Of a stretch of 64,000 nt of DNA, positions 1-10,801 are shown one piece after another. The stretch is from positions 496,001-560,000 of the forward strand of contig WHUX01000006.1 in NCBI GenBank assembly GCA_015179025.1. Direction: 5' to 3'. A program made the translations under genes and the position numbers. Each line of letters opens with the position of its first letter. Within the stretch, counting starts at the first letter, position 1. The stretch is from Terfezia claveryi (lineage: Eukaryota > Ascomycota > Pezizomycetes > Pezizales > Pezizaceae). The notes under the pieces were generated by a model, which was not told where the DNA came from, did not search any database, and was given only the letters and a program-made list of their open reading frames with translations.

Positions 1-2255
1 GGGTGATCTAAGTTACCATTTAATCCACCAAATACGTAGGCTTTTGTGTAAGGCAACCTGCAATTATAAAGGATTGAAGTTGAAATATGATTTATACCTA
101 GATTATTATGTACTGCTTGAATAAAAGAGACCCTTGTAGTAGTTGCATTTGGGTGCATCGGGAGTTGCTAATTCAGTGACTTCATCGTGGAGGTCACATT
201 CAAGACTTAGAAACACCTTGCACATCATTCCTACCTACAGCTACTCCGTACATCATACATCATGCATGCAGAGTTTCCGAGACATGGTCCGTTGCGGAAG
301 TGCAGGGCCGTTATGGACTGGCATATGTGCACTCTGGGCAATTATGAAGGCAAATCCAAGTCTATTATGTTATACATAACAAAAGCTCAAACCTCCGCTT
401 GCTTATTTCTCTTGTTCGATCAACTTCGGCAGTTTAAAGGATAAGCACTAAAATATTTGCTAAAATGATTCTGATATGTAAAATCCATCGGTATTCCCCA
501 TCTGGATCAGCGTGCATATCGATTAGATCTTATTGCCCTCGTTCTCAAAGACCATTTACAACTATTGGTTGTAATGGACCACGGCTTTGACTTGGATCAT
601 TGCATATACAAAGCTGAAAGTATTGTAAAAGCTCAGTGACCTATATAAATATTTAGTTTTAATATAATTCAAGTACGGAGTACATTTAAACCCATACTTC
701 ACTGCGAGTACCTAATACCATGATACCTTTCATTAATAGTACTAGGTTTTGTTCTTTTTCCTGCATGCAGTAAAGTATCATGAACATGTGCGATAACATC
801 AAATACATCATGTTCCAAAACCACTCTTGATTTTGCCAGCAATAACATATAGTGCGTCATTGGCGTAGCTCATATTCATTTAATGCTTTCCATAGCAACT
901 TAATGGCTTGCAAGTCACCTGCCTGGGCCTTCAAATTTGGATCTCGAAAGCATGCTTTCGTTTTTGCGATACCTAGGTAGTCCTCGTTAGACTCGATTTA
1001 ACTTTTGGGGGAATTACTTTACAAAGGTCAACCGATATTTGCCACTGATTGTATGCAAATACTCTTCAAAATGGGTACGCGCAGTACCGGAGTATGCTTC
1101 AATTACGATTCGAGGTAGAGCGGTACCTAGGGGGTGAAACTGGTTCAAATCATTATCTTCTACAACTAGCATTATGGTGAGAGTGGTAATTCCGTAGTGT
1201 GCTGGTAATTTCGTGTATGTTGCGTTGAAGCTGCCTTACTCGGTTATGCAACGTACATGCAAATTGACCTCTAAAATGTACCCGCACCAAATGGGCAATT
1301 GCATTGCAATCTACTTCTGACGACCCAATGAGCTATTTATATGACAGCAATATATATATCTATGTACTTAAGTAATTTGGGAGATTCCGCAGGCGGAGGG
1401 GGTCCATTCAGGGATATGGCCACCACGGAAAGTTATACTAATAAAGGGACCTCTACTAGTAACATCTACACAGCTAGCGGGATATCTATCATCTTGCGCA
1501 AATTGAACTATGTAAAACTTGACCGGGGGGCACACAGGTAACTCACTGTTGTCAATGAACTCTATTCTATTACATATACTCCAGTACCTATGTATATGAG
1601 ATGAAGGTTCAAACCACCTGTACCTGTCGAAGATATTTGTATTTGTATCGTTAGAAAAAAGTTGACACATCTTGGTCATCTTTCCGACTGGCGCTCAGGG
1701 TGTATACGTTATAAAGTAGGTACCAGGTAAGCTTAGGTAATTGTTGTCGAGCCAAGTCTTTAATGATACATCCTTCAACCCCAAACACCAGCCACATGTC
1801 TTCCAGTAGAAAGCTGCCCCGTGGAGCTACATAGCAAATACTAATATGCACATGTCGCACTGTGAAACAAGACATTTAATTAATGCCGAACTTGATGACG
1901 TTTATTTTTCCAAACACTAGTTCGTAGGCGCAGTCAGGAGAAATAATATCCAACACGTTTCAACTGTCATGATAGATTGAGGCAGACGTATTTAACTTCG
2001 GTTTGTATAACAGGTAGTTATTTACCGCAGGCTATAAGAGGGACCCAATGCTGTCAGGAAGGTGAACTGGAGGATAAGTGTCATTCACTGCATTAACAAA
2101 ATCAAAGTCCGCGACCTCAGATCGGCGAAGCAGCTGGACTGCATTTTCCTTTCTTGATACTGTTGTTTTTCTTTAACTTTTTAACTCTTAGAACTGGGGA
2201 TCTGTAATATACCACTATAGCTATCTCGTATTCAAATCTATCCCTCGTTACTAGC
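1..2255. other. Gene-poor AT-rich intergenic region
   Basis: No open frame here has recognisable protein features. The frames present are short and carry no signal peptide, domain or splice continuity. The DNA is AT-rich, with scattered short palindromic stretches. I see nothing else to annotate. Confidence 0.5.
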
Positions 2256-3213
2256 ATGTTTCCCTCGATAGCACAAGCAGCGGTCCTCTTCATCCCACTA
2301 CTTCCCAGTGTAGTGGGCCACAGTATGTACTTCTAAGCACCACCAGCATGAATATACTGACAAGCCTAGTTGCCATGTGGCATCCCGCCGTTTATGGTTT
2401 CCATGGTGACCCTGCAAAAATGATTGCACCCCTTGCCGGAAAGACATTCAACCAGTGGTGGTTCAAAGGGGAGCTTGATAACAAGCCTCGCAATGGTGCT
2501 CGAGTCAAGCTCCCCGCCGGTGGAACGGTGACAGTGGAATTGGCTTGCGGGAAACAACATACGAGCTTCGGGGGTGCACCACCAAACATGAACGATCCAT
2601 GTCCAACCGATCGCCCCGCTGCACATGCTGGGCCCAACATTGATAATAATCTTCTTAGGGGATGTGCATTAGCTATAGCATACAAGAGTGATGCAAAAAA
2701 AGTCAAACCTGAGGACTTCGTCATTTTCAGCGTACAACACAGATGTGTGAAAAATCGGAAGACTCCATTTCCGGTTCCAAAGCTTCCAAAATGTCCCAAC
2801 GGGAAATGTGTTTGTGCCTGGTTTTGGCAAGGACAAGTTCCGGAAAATGATGAGATGGTATGATATTCCACCCCCAATGGCAGATGGACTTCAAGATCGA
2901 ACCCATATTCCACATCCTGAGATGTATATATACTTGTATATATCGAATAATAGCACTAATATGAGTATTGTACATGCAGTATATGAATGGATTCGATTGC
3001 ACTGTTGTCAGCCCTGGGAATCGTGGTCTAAAACGCCCGAAACCAGCAAAGGAATGTCGAGACAATAAAGCAGCATGTGTAAAAGGTGCAAAACAGCCTC
3101 TCTATTGGTCTAACGAACGTCCAAACATCCCTCATCCTGGACGCGATAGGCTGCCGTCTTACAGGGACACTTGGGGATTTAGAAACGGCGCTCAAAACGA
3201 TATATTCAGGTAG
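2256..3213 (+). CDS. Secreted histidine-brace protein, AA14-like lytic polysaccharide monooxygenase
   Basis: Three exons: 2256-2322, 2370-2857 and 2980-3213, giving about 262 residues. The introns (47 and 122 bp) have GTATGT/GTATGA donors and AG acceptors. A hydrophobic signal peptide ends in VVG; after splicing the next residues are HIAMWHPAVYGF, so signal cleavage would expose an N-terminal histidine, as required for the copper histidine brace of LPMOs. A second candidate brace histidine lies in PAAHAG, followed by GCALAI. Paired cysteines occur in KCVCAWFW, and exon 3 carries NGFDC and CVKGAKQPLYW. The layout resembles family AA14 (basidiomycete members begin HIAAFHKGMYC), which acts on xylan-coated cellulose. 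The signal peptide/His-1 junction is seen directly; the family assignment comes from memory of the motif pattern, and the substrate is inferred. A non-catalytic histidine-brace relative is the main alternative. Confidence 0.72.
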
Positions 3214-4385
3214 AAGACCTAGAAATTCATCAAGGGATTGGGTTCATGGTGTTTCTTCCATTGAATTTTCTTTTTTACATTCCAATGAATATCCATATAG
3301 ATATATGCACAAGTCACCATAATTGCTCAGCTTATGTTCTATATACATGATAACCTCTACTGTCAGTCATCTAAACTGTAGTGATGTACCAGCCTCCCAC
3401 CACGCGGGGACGATACCATTGCACCATATTCAAATGCTCGGTGGGTTTCTTGACCCTATTTGGAATACATAGCCCTCCCTTTGAAAGGGCGTGATCTTGT
3501 TCCTGATTTCCAAGAAACTGCGTCATTAAAGAGCTTTTCAGTTTACATACCGTGACTCGAAATCTGTCGGTAAAACCTTGGTCCTGAGAAACCTAACAGT
3601 AGAAGTGCTCACAGACCAGGATCGAAATTATCGCTGAGCGAACCCGAGAAATAGTGTCAAGTTCACCGGGTAGTGGCTACTGGTAGCGGCTAATTTGGCT
3701 TAGAGATTGGAGGTGAGAGGTTTCGTATTCGTTTGCTCGCTAATAATTAATTGATGCTCCTTTTTTTCCCCCTGGATCTATGAATAAAGTTTTCTCTGCT
3801 TTATACACCTAATTCTTGCATACTGTAAATTTTTGAAATCCTTCAAGACGTCAGTGATGAGTTATGATACCCTCCTTCCATGGGGCTATCTATGCTTATG
3901 CCCCACTCGGGTCTGTGCGGGGTGCCAAGGTTAGATTGAACAAGGTGGAGATGAGCGAAACTATGCGAAGCAGTATTATCGTGGCAGTGAGCAGTAGAGC
4001 GAGGATATTTCGAGGTGATTGATTTTCTTATTCAGTTCTCCATCTAGATACGGGGAAAGCGAGGGCTTTAATTAAATACATGAGATGTACCTAGGTAGAG
4101 ACCGACCTTAAGGGATTTTACCACCCTGCAATTACCTGGTAACTACAGTAGCAACGCGACTAAATCTCGAGGGTTCGTGCATTATGTCAACAGGGATCTG
4201 GAGATATGTCGAACGTATCGCTATGTAACCAAACATACTACAATCGTTTTGTTTACTACTAGAAGCAATAACAAATGTCTTAAAATGGTAAAGTGCATTA
4301 TCCCAGTATCAAAAATTTCTTTCATCCACTACATATTGCTATCACGATCAGATATATACACGCTAAGATTCATAATGTCGGCATC
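3214..4385. other. Intergenic region
   Basis: No gene is supported. The stretch contains short AT-rich tracts and a T/C run near 3765. The frame at 4177-4551 (+) overlaps the antisense of the transposase relic and has no features of its own. Confidence 0.4.
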
Positions 4386-4945
4386 TCAATCCTCTGCATT
4401 TGAATGGTCACAAACACTAGAGCGATGCTCTCCTTTTGAATGGTCGCAAACACCTGAGAGGGCGCAATCGAGCCTTGAACATCCCACCCAAACAAGAGAA
4501 CGCAACTCAAGATCCTCCCCAACAAGATCGTTGACAATAGAAGAGATATAGCTTCGTGATACTCTGAATACTTGCATCATGTCAACCAGGCGAGATGGGC
4601 TGGCCAATCGACATAGTAACATGCATAGCGCTTGCTCTGGGACTCGTGCATACCTGTGATCTCGCTCTGAATCAACCCATACTTCTACCAACTTGAATTC
4701 TTCAATAAGGCTCTGAATTTCTGCCCTGGAAAATCGCAAGTATGCTAGACATTCACTGTCCCCCCAACCAGCTTCACCCAGTGACCAATTCTGCCGTTCG
4801 TAGGCAACTGGCGCTCGATATCGCAGTGGCTCTCTGCTTGCGGCACCCTCCGGTCCCTCTTCAGGCTCTGCTGTATCAGAATGCAGCAACAGCACCCTGC
4901 CCCCCCCAGCCCAAGCAGTACTACCAGCTCATCGTCAAATTCCAT
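4386..4945 (-). pseudogene. Truncated PIF/Harbinger-type (HARBI1-like) transposase
   Basis: The minus strand encodes the N-terminal part of a fungal DDE superfamily nuclease. MEFDDELVVLLGLGGAG begins at 4945 in one frame. The conserved pre-catalytic domain follows in another frame: LRFSRAEIQSLIEEFKL, then VPEQALCMLLCRLASPSR, then FRVSRSYISSIVNDLV. That last pattern, with an alpha-helical domain ending in a recognition-like helix, is characteristic of HARBI1-like proteins. The catalytic DDE domain (normally a further 200 or more residues) is absent. The protein stops at 4386 after a short unrelated tail that contains a duplicated stretch (two near copies of TTTGAATGGTCRCAAACAC at about 4398 and 4434). 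The frame change and missing catalytic half mark it as a dead fragment. No terminal repeats were recognised around it. Confidence 0.6.
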
Positions 4946-7900
4946 GCCATGACGTTGAGTTGTCGTGATGACTAAAATGTTATTCTGTATGCCGGGTTGT
5001 GAAAACCACTTTTCTTATGCTATGTCGCTTACTACCTAGGCCCCGGTCAGATTCATGGGTAATTTAGTACTACTAATGCTAGTGCGTACAGTGGTAAAAT
5101 CCTCTAATTATTTAGCGAAGATGAAGAACAACATGAAAACCGCATGTAGCGAGTGCTCTAACAATGAGCAGAGTGATTGCGTGTAATACTGAAAACAGCA
5201 AACAGCTTGAACGAAGCGAAAGGTTAAAGATATGCTAGCGACTAACGGGTGACTGGGCATTCATTCTAACAGGTCGGGATGATGCGAGATTATACTTCCT
5301 ACAGCGGAAGACATATTACTCTATTATCTATAGTAAATGTGGCTGAGGCTTCGCATGGAAGGATGATATCTTCTCCTGGGTGGCTTTGAGGCTGGGTGTA
5401 CCCGAGACGGAAGTCGGATATGATCCTCATGTTTGCAAGGTAGGTACGGGGTGTCTTGCGAAGGTGATCAGGGATCCAAGCTTACCCTGGCTGTAGTGCG
5501 TTTCCAGTTGGATGGGCGAATATATGCAGTTACAATGTGAAGGACAGTTGATAAAGTAACAAAAGGCGGTTTACACTAAAACATGGCTTACGGCAAATTA
5601 ATGTAAAAAATATGTGGAGCATCAGCTAATTAATTATACAGCTTTTCTAGGTGAAAGGTGTCATCAATCTCTTGCAAGTTTTATTCCCGTTGTCTACTGC
5701 CCGAGGTATATAATCTATTGGCATAAGGGAGTTCTTTATGAGCCAGATTGTGCCAGCTTGATGACTTTCTGGCAGTGGGAACTTCTCCTCAATTAAACTT
5801 GGCCTGGAAACTGAATTTGTGCTTTCTAAACTAAGAATAATTGTTCTATTTTGTAGAGCAACCACAGTGGCTGTTGTGTTTTGAATTACTTTTGGAAATG
5901 GCTCAGTGTGAAAAACTTTTGGCGTAGTACTTTATATAAACCCGTGGCAGGCTCTGATCAACCAAGGTAGAGGCTCTGCCTTAGGCTGTTTTTTTTTTCT
6001 CGGTGGGTGAGCCTATCTGGCCCCTCCATGGCATTTTTATTTTATTTTTATTTTTATTTTTTTGGTAAATCATTACTCGCATTCGGGCTAACTACCTATG
6101 ACGAGGCCTTTCCATACCTCCCAAGAGCTAAAAGCTAAGTTATGCCAACCATAAATTGATCAATGACCCAAGTGCGTAGGGTATGAAATGAACTCATGAC
6201 TTAAATTGGCGAAGAACGAGGCATATAGCATCAATATTTAGGCACATACCTACTCAATTGGCTTTCATATATACTGATAGTATTTGCTCAGCTGAATATG
6301 TGGGATCGATCTTGTGCTATATGCTATTGGCGTCCGGAGATACAGTACCCTGGCGAAAGTATTTGCGACCCCTCCCATATATTTTTGCAGGGGGGGTCAC
6401 GAATACTTTTGCCAGGGTATTGTATCTCGCAAGGGTTTGTTGGATGGATAACTGCAACTTTTTGGGCTCTCTTTTTTTTTTCTAATCTATACCATAGATC
6501 ATGACGGGGCCCGAAGCCTCCCCTTAAAAGGTTCGACTCATGCTTTCGGAGCAAGAAGCGGAAGCTACGTACAACTGTATCTCGCCAACATAAAGAACTG
6601 TGAACGACCCAAATCACCAACTCTAACCTCTCTCAAACCTTTTTGGGGTGATACTAGGCCAACTAGCAGACTACGATACTTAGATTCAGTCAAACTACCC
6701 AATTTGGCAGGTGATATTCCAAATGAGGTTAGTCTCCAGCCAATGCAAGTACTGTGGACCTTTGAGGGTAAACATGAGTATATATGTGAGAAAGAAACCC
6801 TAAATGGCAATATGCACTGCCACACACGTAAGCTGGTCAATCCCCGCTAGGACGTGGAGCATCTCGTAGAGATAAAAGCTTCACATCTTGGATTGACCTC
6901 TGCAAGAAGGCCCTCTTCGTAGGAGCTAAGGCAAGACCTAGAAAAATGGGGAAAACCTTTCATCAAATAGACATCAATCTAGCAAAATACCTTTGAAATT
7001 TTTGAAATAGATATGCAGCCTCTTGTCATATCCGACAGCACTAAAGAAACATTAAACTAAACTCAGACTACACTAAACCTTTCTTACCAACACAACCAAA
7101 TACCCGCGTTATTGACACTACAATTCACGCGCTTCCCCAGCACCCCAGGCGCAGCAGCATACCAAGCATACCCAGCATACCCGGCGAATGCCTTTATTTA
7201 CGCGATGCGATATCTTCCAGGAATCCTATAGTTGTAAACTTGAGCTTCCGAAAAGGCTCCGCTAAATATACCTATCGCTGTACACGCTCCTTGCTTTACA
7301 TTATGCGCTCACGCACTTCCGTAGACCTGTTCTCTAGGTCTAACATACTGTACATACCTAAGCTCTAAGTAGTTATACAAGTAAGACTGCCCTATACGCT
7401 CCGATATGGAGGCATGCTATAAATTATGTGCTCCTCTTGGCTTGATATGCTTCCGTAGCCATAGTCACGCTTCAGGGTAATCTGGTTATGCTTCAGGGTA
7501 ATCCGGTTATGCCTCTACCGTATTTCTCATTTCCCGCAATTGCTCCCATAGCATCTGCTATAGTTAATTATAATACGTCTGAACGAATGTTAAGCATAGC
7601 GTCGGACTGTTTGTGAGTCAGAATAAAGCTATACATGGCGTTGATTTGTGGAACATCATAGCGAGATCGCATCTGAGTTATATCATAATAATAATACCAT
7701 GCTCTGTGTATATTAACATCTTTAAGCATACAAGTTGAGTTCCATACAAAAGGCAGAGAGAATATACATTATTTATTAGCTAAACAGCAAAGTACTTACG
7801 AGGATCACCTCTTGTTTTGTCTATCAATTGCATATATGTATAATTTGATTCTATGTATATTCTAACTATAAGGCAATGTACCAATGGGAATATAATTACC

Positions 7901-8045
7901 TATCGGCAGCGCATGCTCGATCATGAGCCAAGACCAATAAGCAAGACCCAACTTGAGGGAGATTACGATTGTGGAATCGAAACTACCACCTCCGGTGCTC
8001 TTTACCGAGAGTCCGGTGCCAGCCAGACTACTCCGGTGCGTCCTT
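4946..8045. other. AT-rich intergenic region with repeat scars
   Basis: No intact gene seen. It holds a 92-bp hairpin (listed separately), a T-rich run near 6035-6065, a short tandem CATACC-type stretch near 7155-7185 and a direct repeat of GCTTCAGGGTAATC near 7468 and 7490. A copy of the dispersed CCAGACTA motif (GTGCCAGCCAGACTAC) lies at about 8016, next to the Crinkler-like relic. Confidence 0.4.
6337..6428. repeat. 92-bp imperfect inverted repeat (hairpin; possible fused TIR pair)
   Basis: The left arm starts GAGATACAGTACCCTGGCGA and the right arm, read in reverse complement, starts GAGATACAATACCCTGGCAA. Both continue through AGTATT and a C-rich block to a short AT-rich loop (about 6378-6388). 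Arms are about 36 nt with a few mismatches. This is the shape of two terminal inverted repeats left together after internal deletion of a DNA transposon. Confidence 0.6.
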
Positions 8046-8429
8046 TTCAAATTTGTGAGCCTGAGAAATAAATAGTCAGCATATCATTTTCTCGCTTCGG
8101 CCACCCTTCTAGAGACGAATGTGTGCATAGAGCTCGAACGCAATACCTCTTGCTACAGCTAAGGCGGAATTGCCTGCAGTATCCTTCAAAAATCTTACCA
8201 TTGCTGGGAATCTTTGGCTTCTCTGACGACCGAGACACTGGTTTGCAAGGTGATCTGATGCAAACCGAGGGTGACAAGAGGTGTAGCTTTCATCAGTCTC
8301 TATGTGAATGACTCTTCCGGAGACTAGCCCGTAGGGATAGGTAGAATCAGCCAATTTTTGAATTAACTTGATAAGGTCTGTTGCGGAAGAGCAGTCATCA
8401 GAATCTTGACAGACCTTTTCCTTAGGCAC
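8046..8429 (-). pseudogene. Crinkler/RHS-like (retrotransposon hot spot-type) protein fragment, degraded
   Basis: The minus-strand frame 8109-8429 contains FASDHLANQCL, then FLKDTAGNSALAVARGIAFE followed by LYAHIRL. This resembles the region just before the nuclease-like domain of fungal Crinkler/RHS-type proteins, where 'RG..FE.yAH..L..GG' is a recurrent motif. Directly after LYAHIRL there is a TAG stop, and the same frame continues with KGGRSEKM, so the expected GG follows a nonsense codon. Upstream domains and the downstream half are missing. A variant copy of the dispersed CCAACCAGACTA motif flanks the fragment at about 8016. Family placement rests on motif memory and is moderate at best. 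Confidence 0.42.
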
Positions 8430-8605
8430 GTAATTTCAGGGAACGTACGTATGAGCGCAAGCGTGAGGAGAAAACCTTTGAAATGCCCTTCCAGGTACAA
8501 CACTATAGGTAATATAGTCGTGACTTGGCCTGACTCGCTGTGTCTATGCAAGAACCCGTGGGTTATGCACCAAATAATAAGAACTATAAGAGGGCGAACA
8601 TAAGA

Positions 8606-8700
8606 GTGCGGAAGGTAAAAGTGTGGAAGGTAGGTACAGAAGGTAAGTGTGCGGAAGGTAAGTGCGGAAGGTAAGTGCGGAAGGGAAGGGTGCCGAAGAT
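8606..8700. repeat. Minisatellite of about 13 bp units (GTGCGGAAGGTAA type)
   Basis: Six to seven imperfect tandem copies of a unit close to GTGCGGAAGGTAA are read directly, with variants GTGTGGAAGGTAG and ACAGAAGGTAA. The unit stays close to 13 bp, so the array is not codon-periodic, and there is no supporting gene. Confidence 0.6.
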
Positions 8701-10166
8701 ATGAGGGAATTTGTGAAGACTGTAAGAGCTCGGGAGGTATAAGTGAAATTGAGAACTATGGAAGAAATTGGGAACTATACACATGAGATAAATCCCAGGA
8801 AAGTTAGAAGAGCAAAACAAACCCGGAATTGAAATTTCTAGAGAGGGTATCGGTCATGTTACCACTATAGCTAACTATTGGCTGCGGATTGCTATATATA
8901 TGGTGCTGTCGGTATGGCTATGTACTGTATAATTACCCAGGCCTCTTCGTATTTTTATCCACTTAGGGGTCGCAAATTGTGCACTGTCCCGATGCATATG
9001 TATATAGGCATGTACCCTTACATACCTATATACAAGGGCGGTGATATACATACAGAGTCAATTAATCGCACAAAGGAAACGCTCAAAAATTCACAAGACT
9101 AGATAGAAATGATCGCGGCCAGTTGACCATATAGGGTTATAAGTACTTATTTACACCCCTCATTGAAATTGAACGGAATCAATGGCCGGTAGTCGAATAG
9201 GAATTGATGTCAGTTTATAGCGGAAGTAGTACAAATACAATTCGCCTTACTTGACGCATGGCTTCTTTTTTTGGTGTGTTTTGGCCACCTCTCACATTGG
9301 CCATGTTCCCAACTCAGTACTCGCCAAGTTCTGTACTTTCCTCTGAAGGGGCTATGGTTTATTTAAGGATCATGTGTAATAGTGTGGGTAGGACCACAGT
9401 GTGATTAACATCGAACCGTACCTCAATATCAGCTCACTTTTGAAGCTCCTTCCACCAGTTCCTTTTGATCATCAGATGTAGACAAAGCAATACAGCCAGA
9501 AATGGCTTCTTCAATGTCTTTTAAGGCTACCGACTTCTTGCTTATGTGAGATATCGTTGGACTTGATATATATGATGATCATTAGCCGCTACGTATTGGT
9601 ATTCAATTCCCTCTTGCCTATTTTAGCTAGTGAGCTAATGCGCTTGGAAGCGATCGCCATGTGTCATCCTTACTGAGTACTTCGTGACATAAGTTACTCG
9701 CAAGTGATTTAGATACATTAAGAATCTTAATGATTCACTTAGCTGAGGGCATAGATGTCTATAGTCTTTCATTTTGTTCGAAGGTTGTCAACAATAATAA
9801 GTATTATTCATATCCATCCACGAACGACTCGTGAATTAAATACTATTGTCTGGTGGGACGGGGTCACAAATTGTCACTAAAGTATGAGCACACGCAGATG
9901 AAGGAGCTGTATGATGCAAGTACTAGTATTATCAAGTAACTTGAAGCATCGTGATGTCTAGAGATCGATATCAATAAGAAACATTCCCAATATGCCAATT
10001 CTAAAGAAAGTCCAAGCCCAAGCAAATCTACTTAACACAAAAGCGTATCCGAATAAACTACTTTCAGCTACATTGTATATCCGCATTAAACCCCAGAATA
10101 TATGCATCCGATTATCCAAAACTCTGGAAAAAAATACCGTTCCTTCCACTCTTTGATTCCCTTTCT
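8701..10166. other. Intergenic region
   Basis: No coding region is supported. The region lies downstream (3') of the secreted protein gene at 10167-10801 and contains only short frames without features. Confidence 0.4.
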
Positions 10167-10801
10167 CTACCAGCCATCGGCCTCAACAGCGAATCCATAT
10201 GGCTCGTACCATTCGACATAATCATTATCACCAACTGGGATAAGTTCCAAGTGCAAACTCTTACCACCTGGGCAGTCGAAAGTCTCACCACCGAAGAAAG
10301 TGAATTGTGCATTCTCCCCAGCCATGGCAGTTGACCAGTCTGTTTTGAGAGTTGCAATGTGACGATCTCGTGATGGGTGCTTGTTGAAGGTAGAATCGAG
10401 TGGAATTTTACCACTGACAGTAAAGAGCTGGGCAGACATAGATCCACCAAGATCGTGAGGTTGGGTAAAGATATATCGACATTTCCTGCCGGATACATGG
10501 TGTGGAATATGAATGCTCATGAGTGTGTGGACATTTTCTTTGCCATTTTTCTATGTCACGAGATCTTTCATCAGTATCAAGAAAGAAAGCTCAAGACCGA
10601 GACACTTACACGAGAAACCAAGCCCCAGGTGGTGTCGCCATAGGGATGGTCAGGCCAAGCCTCTTTTATTTGAATCATGACATCAGGTAAGAAGACCTGA
10701 GGTTGCTCTGACCTTGCTTCAACTGATGTTACTGCGGGTGCAGCGCATACAAGTGAAGTGGCAGCAAGGAATACAGAAACGAAGAGGGTTGCTGATTTCA
10801 T
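10167..10801 (-). CDS. Small secreted protein, possibly But2-type beta-sandwich family
   Basis: Two exons on the minus strand: 10801-10610 and 10550-10167. They are separated by a 59-bp intron (GTAAGT donor, CTGAT-like branch, ACATAG acceptor) and give about 191 residues. The N-terminus MKSATLFVSVFLAATSLVCA is a clear signal peptide. After a short propeptide-like stretch come LPDVMIQIKEAWPDHPYG, then a beta-rich body with KCRYIFTQPHDLGGS, SRDRHIATLKTDW and a C-terminal LELIPVGDNDYVEW. Two cysteines remain in the mature chain (KCRY and FDCPGG), enough for one disulfide. The pattern of a late SRD motif followed by 'ELVPVGDDD' recurs in uncharacterised secreted fungal proteins, some labelled But2-domain. 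The structure is well supported; the function is unknown. Confidence 0.65.
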
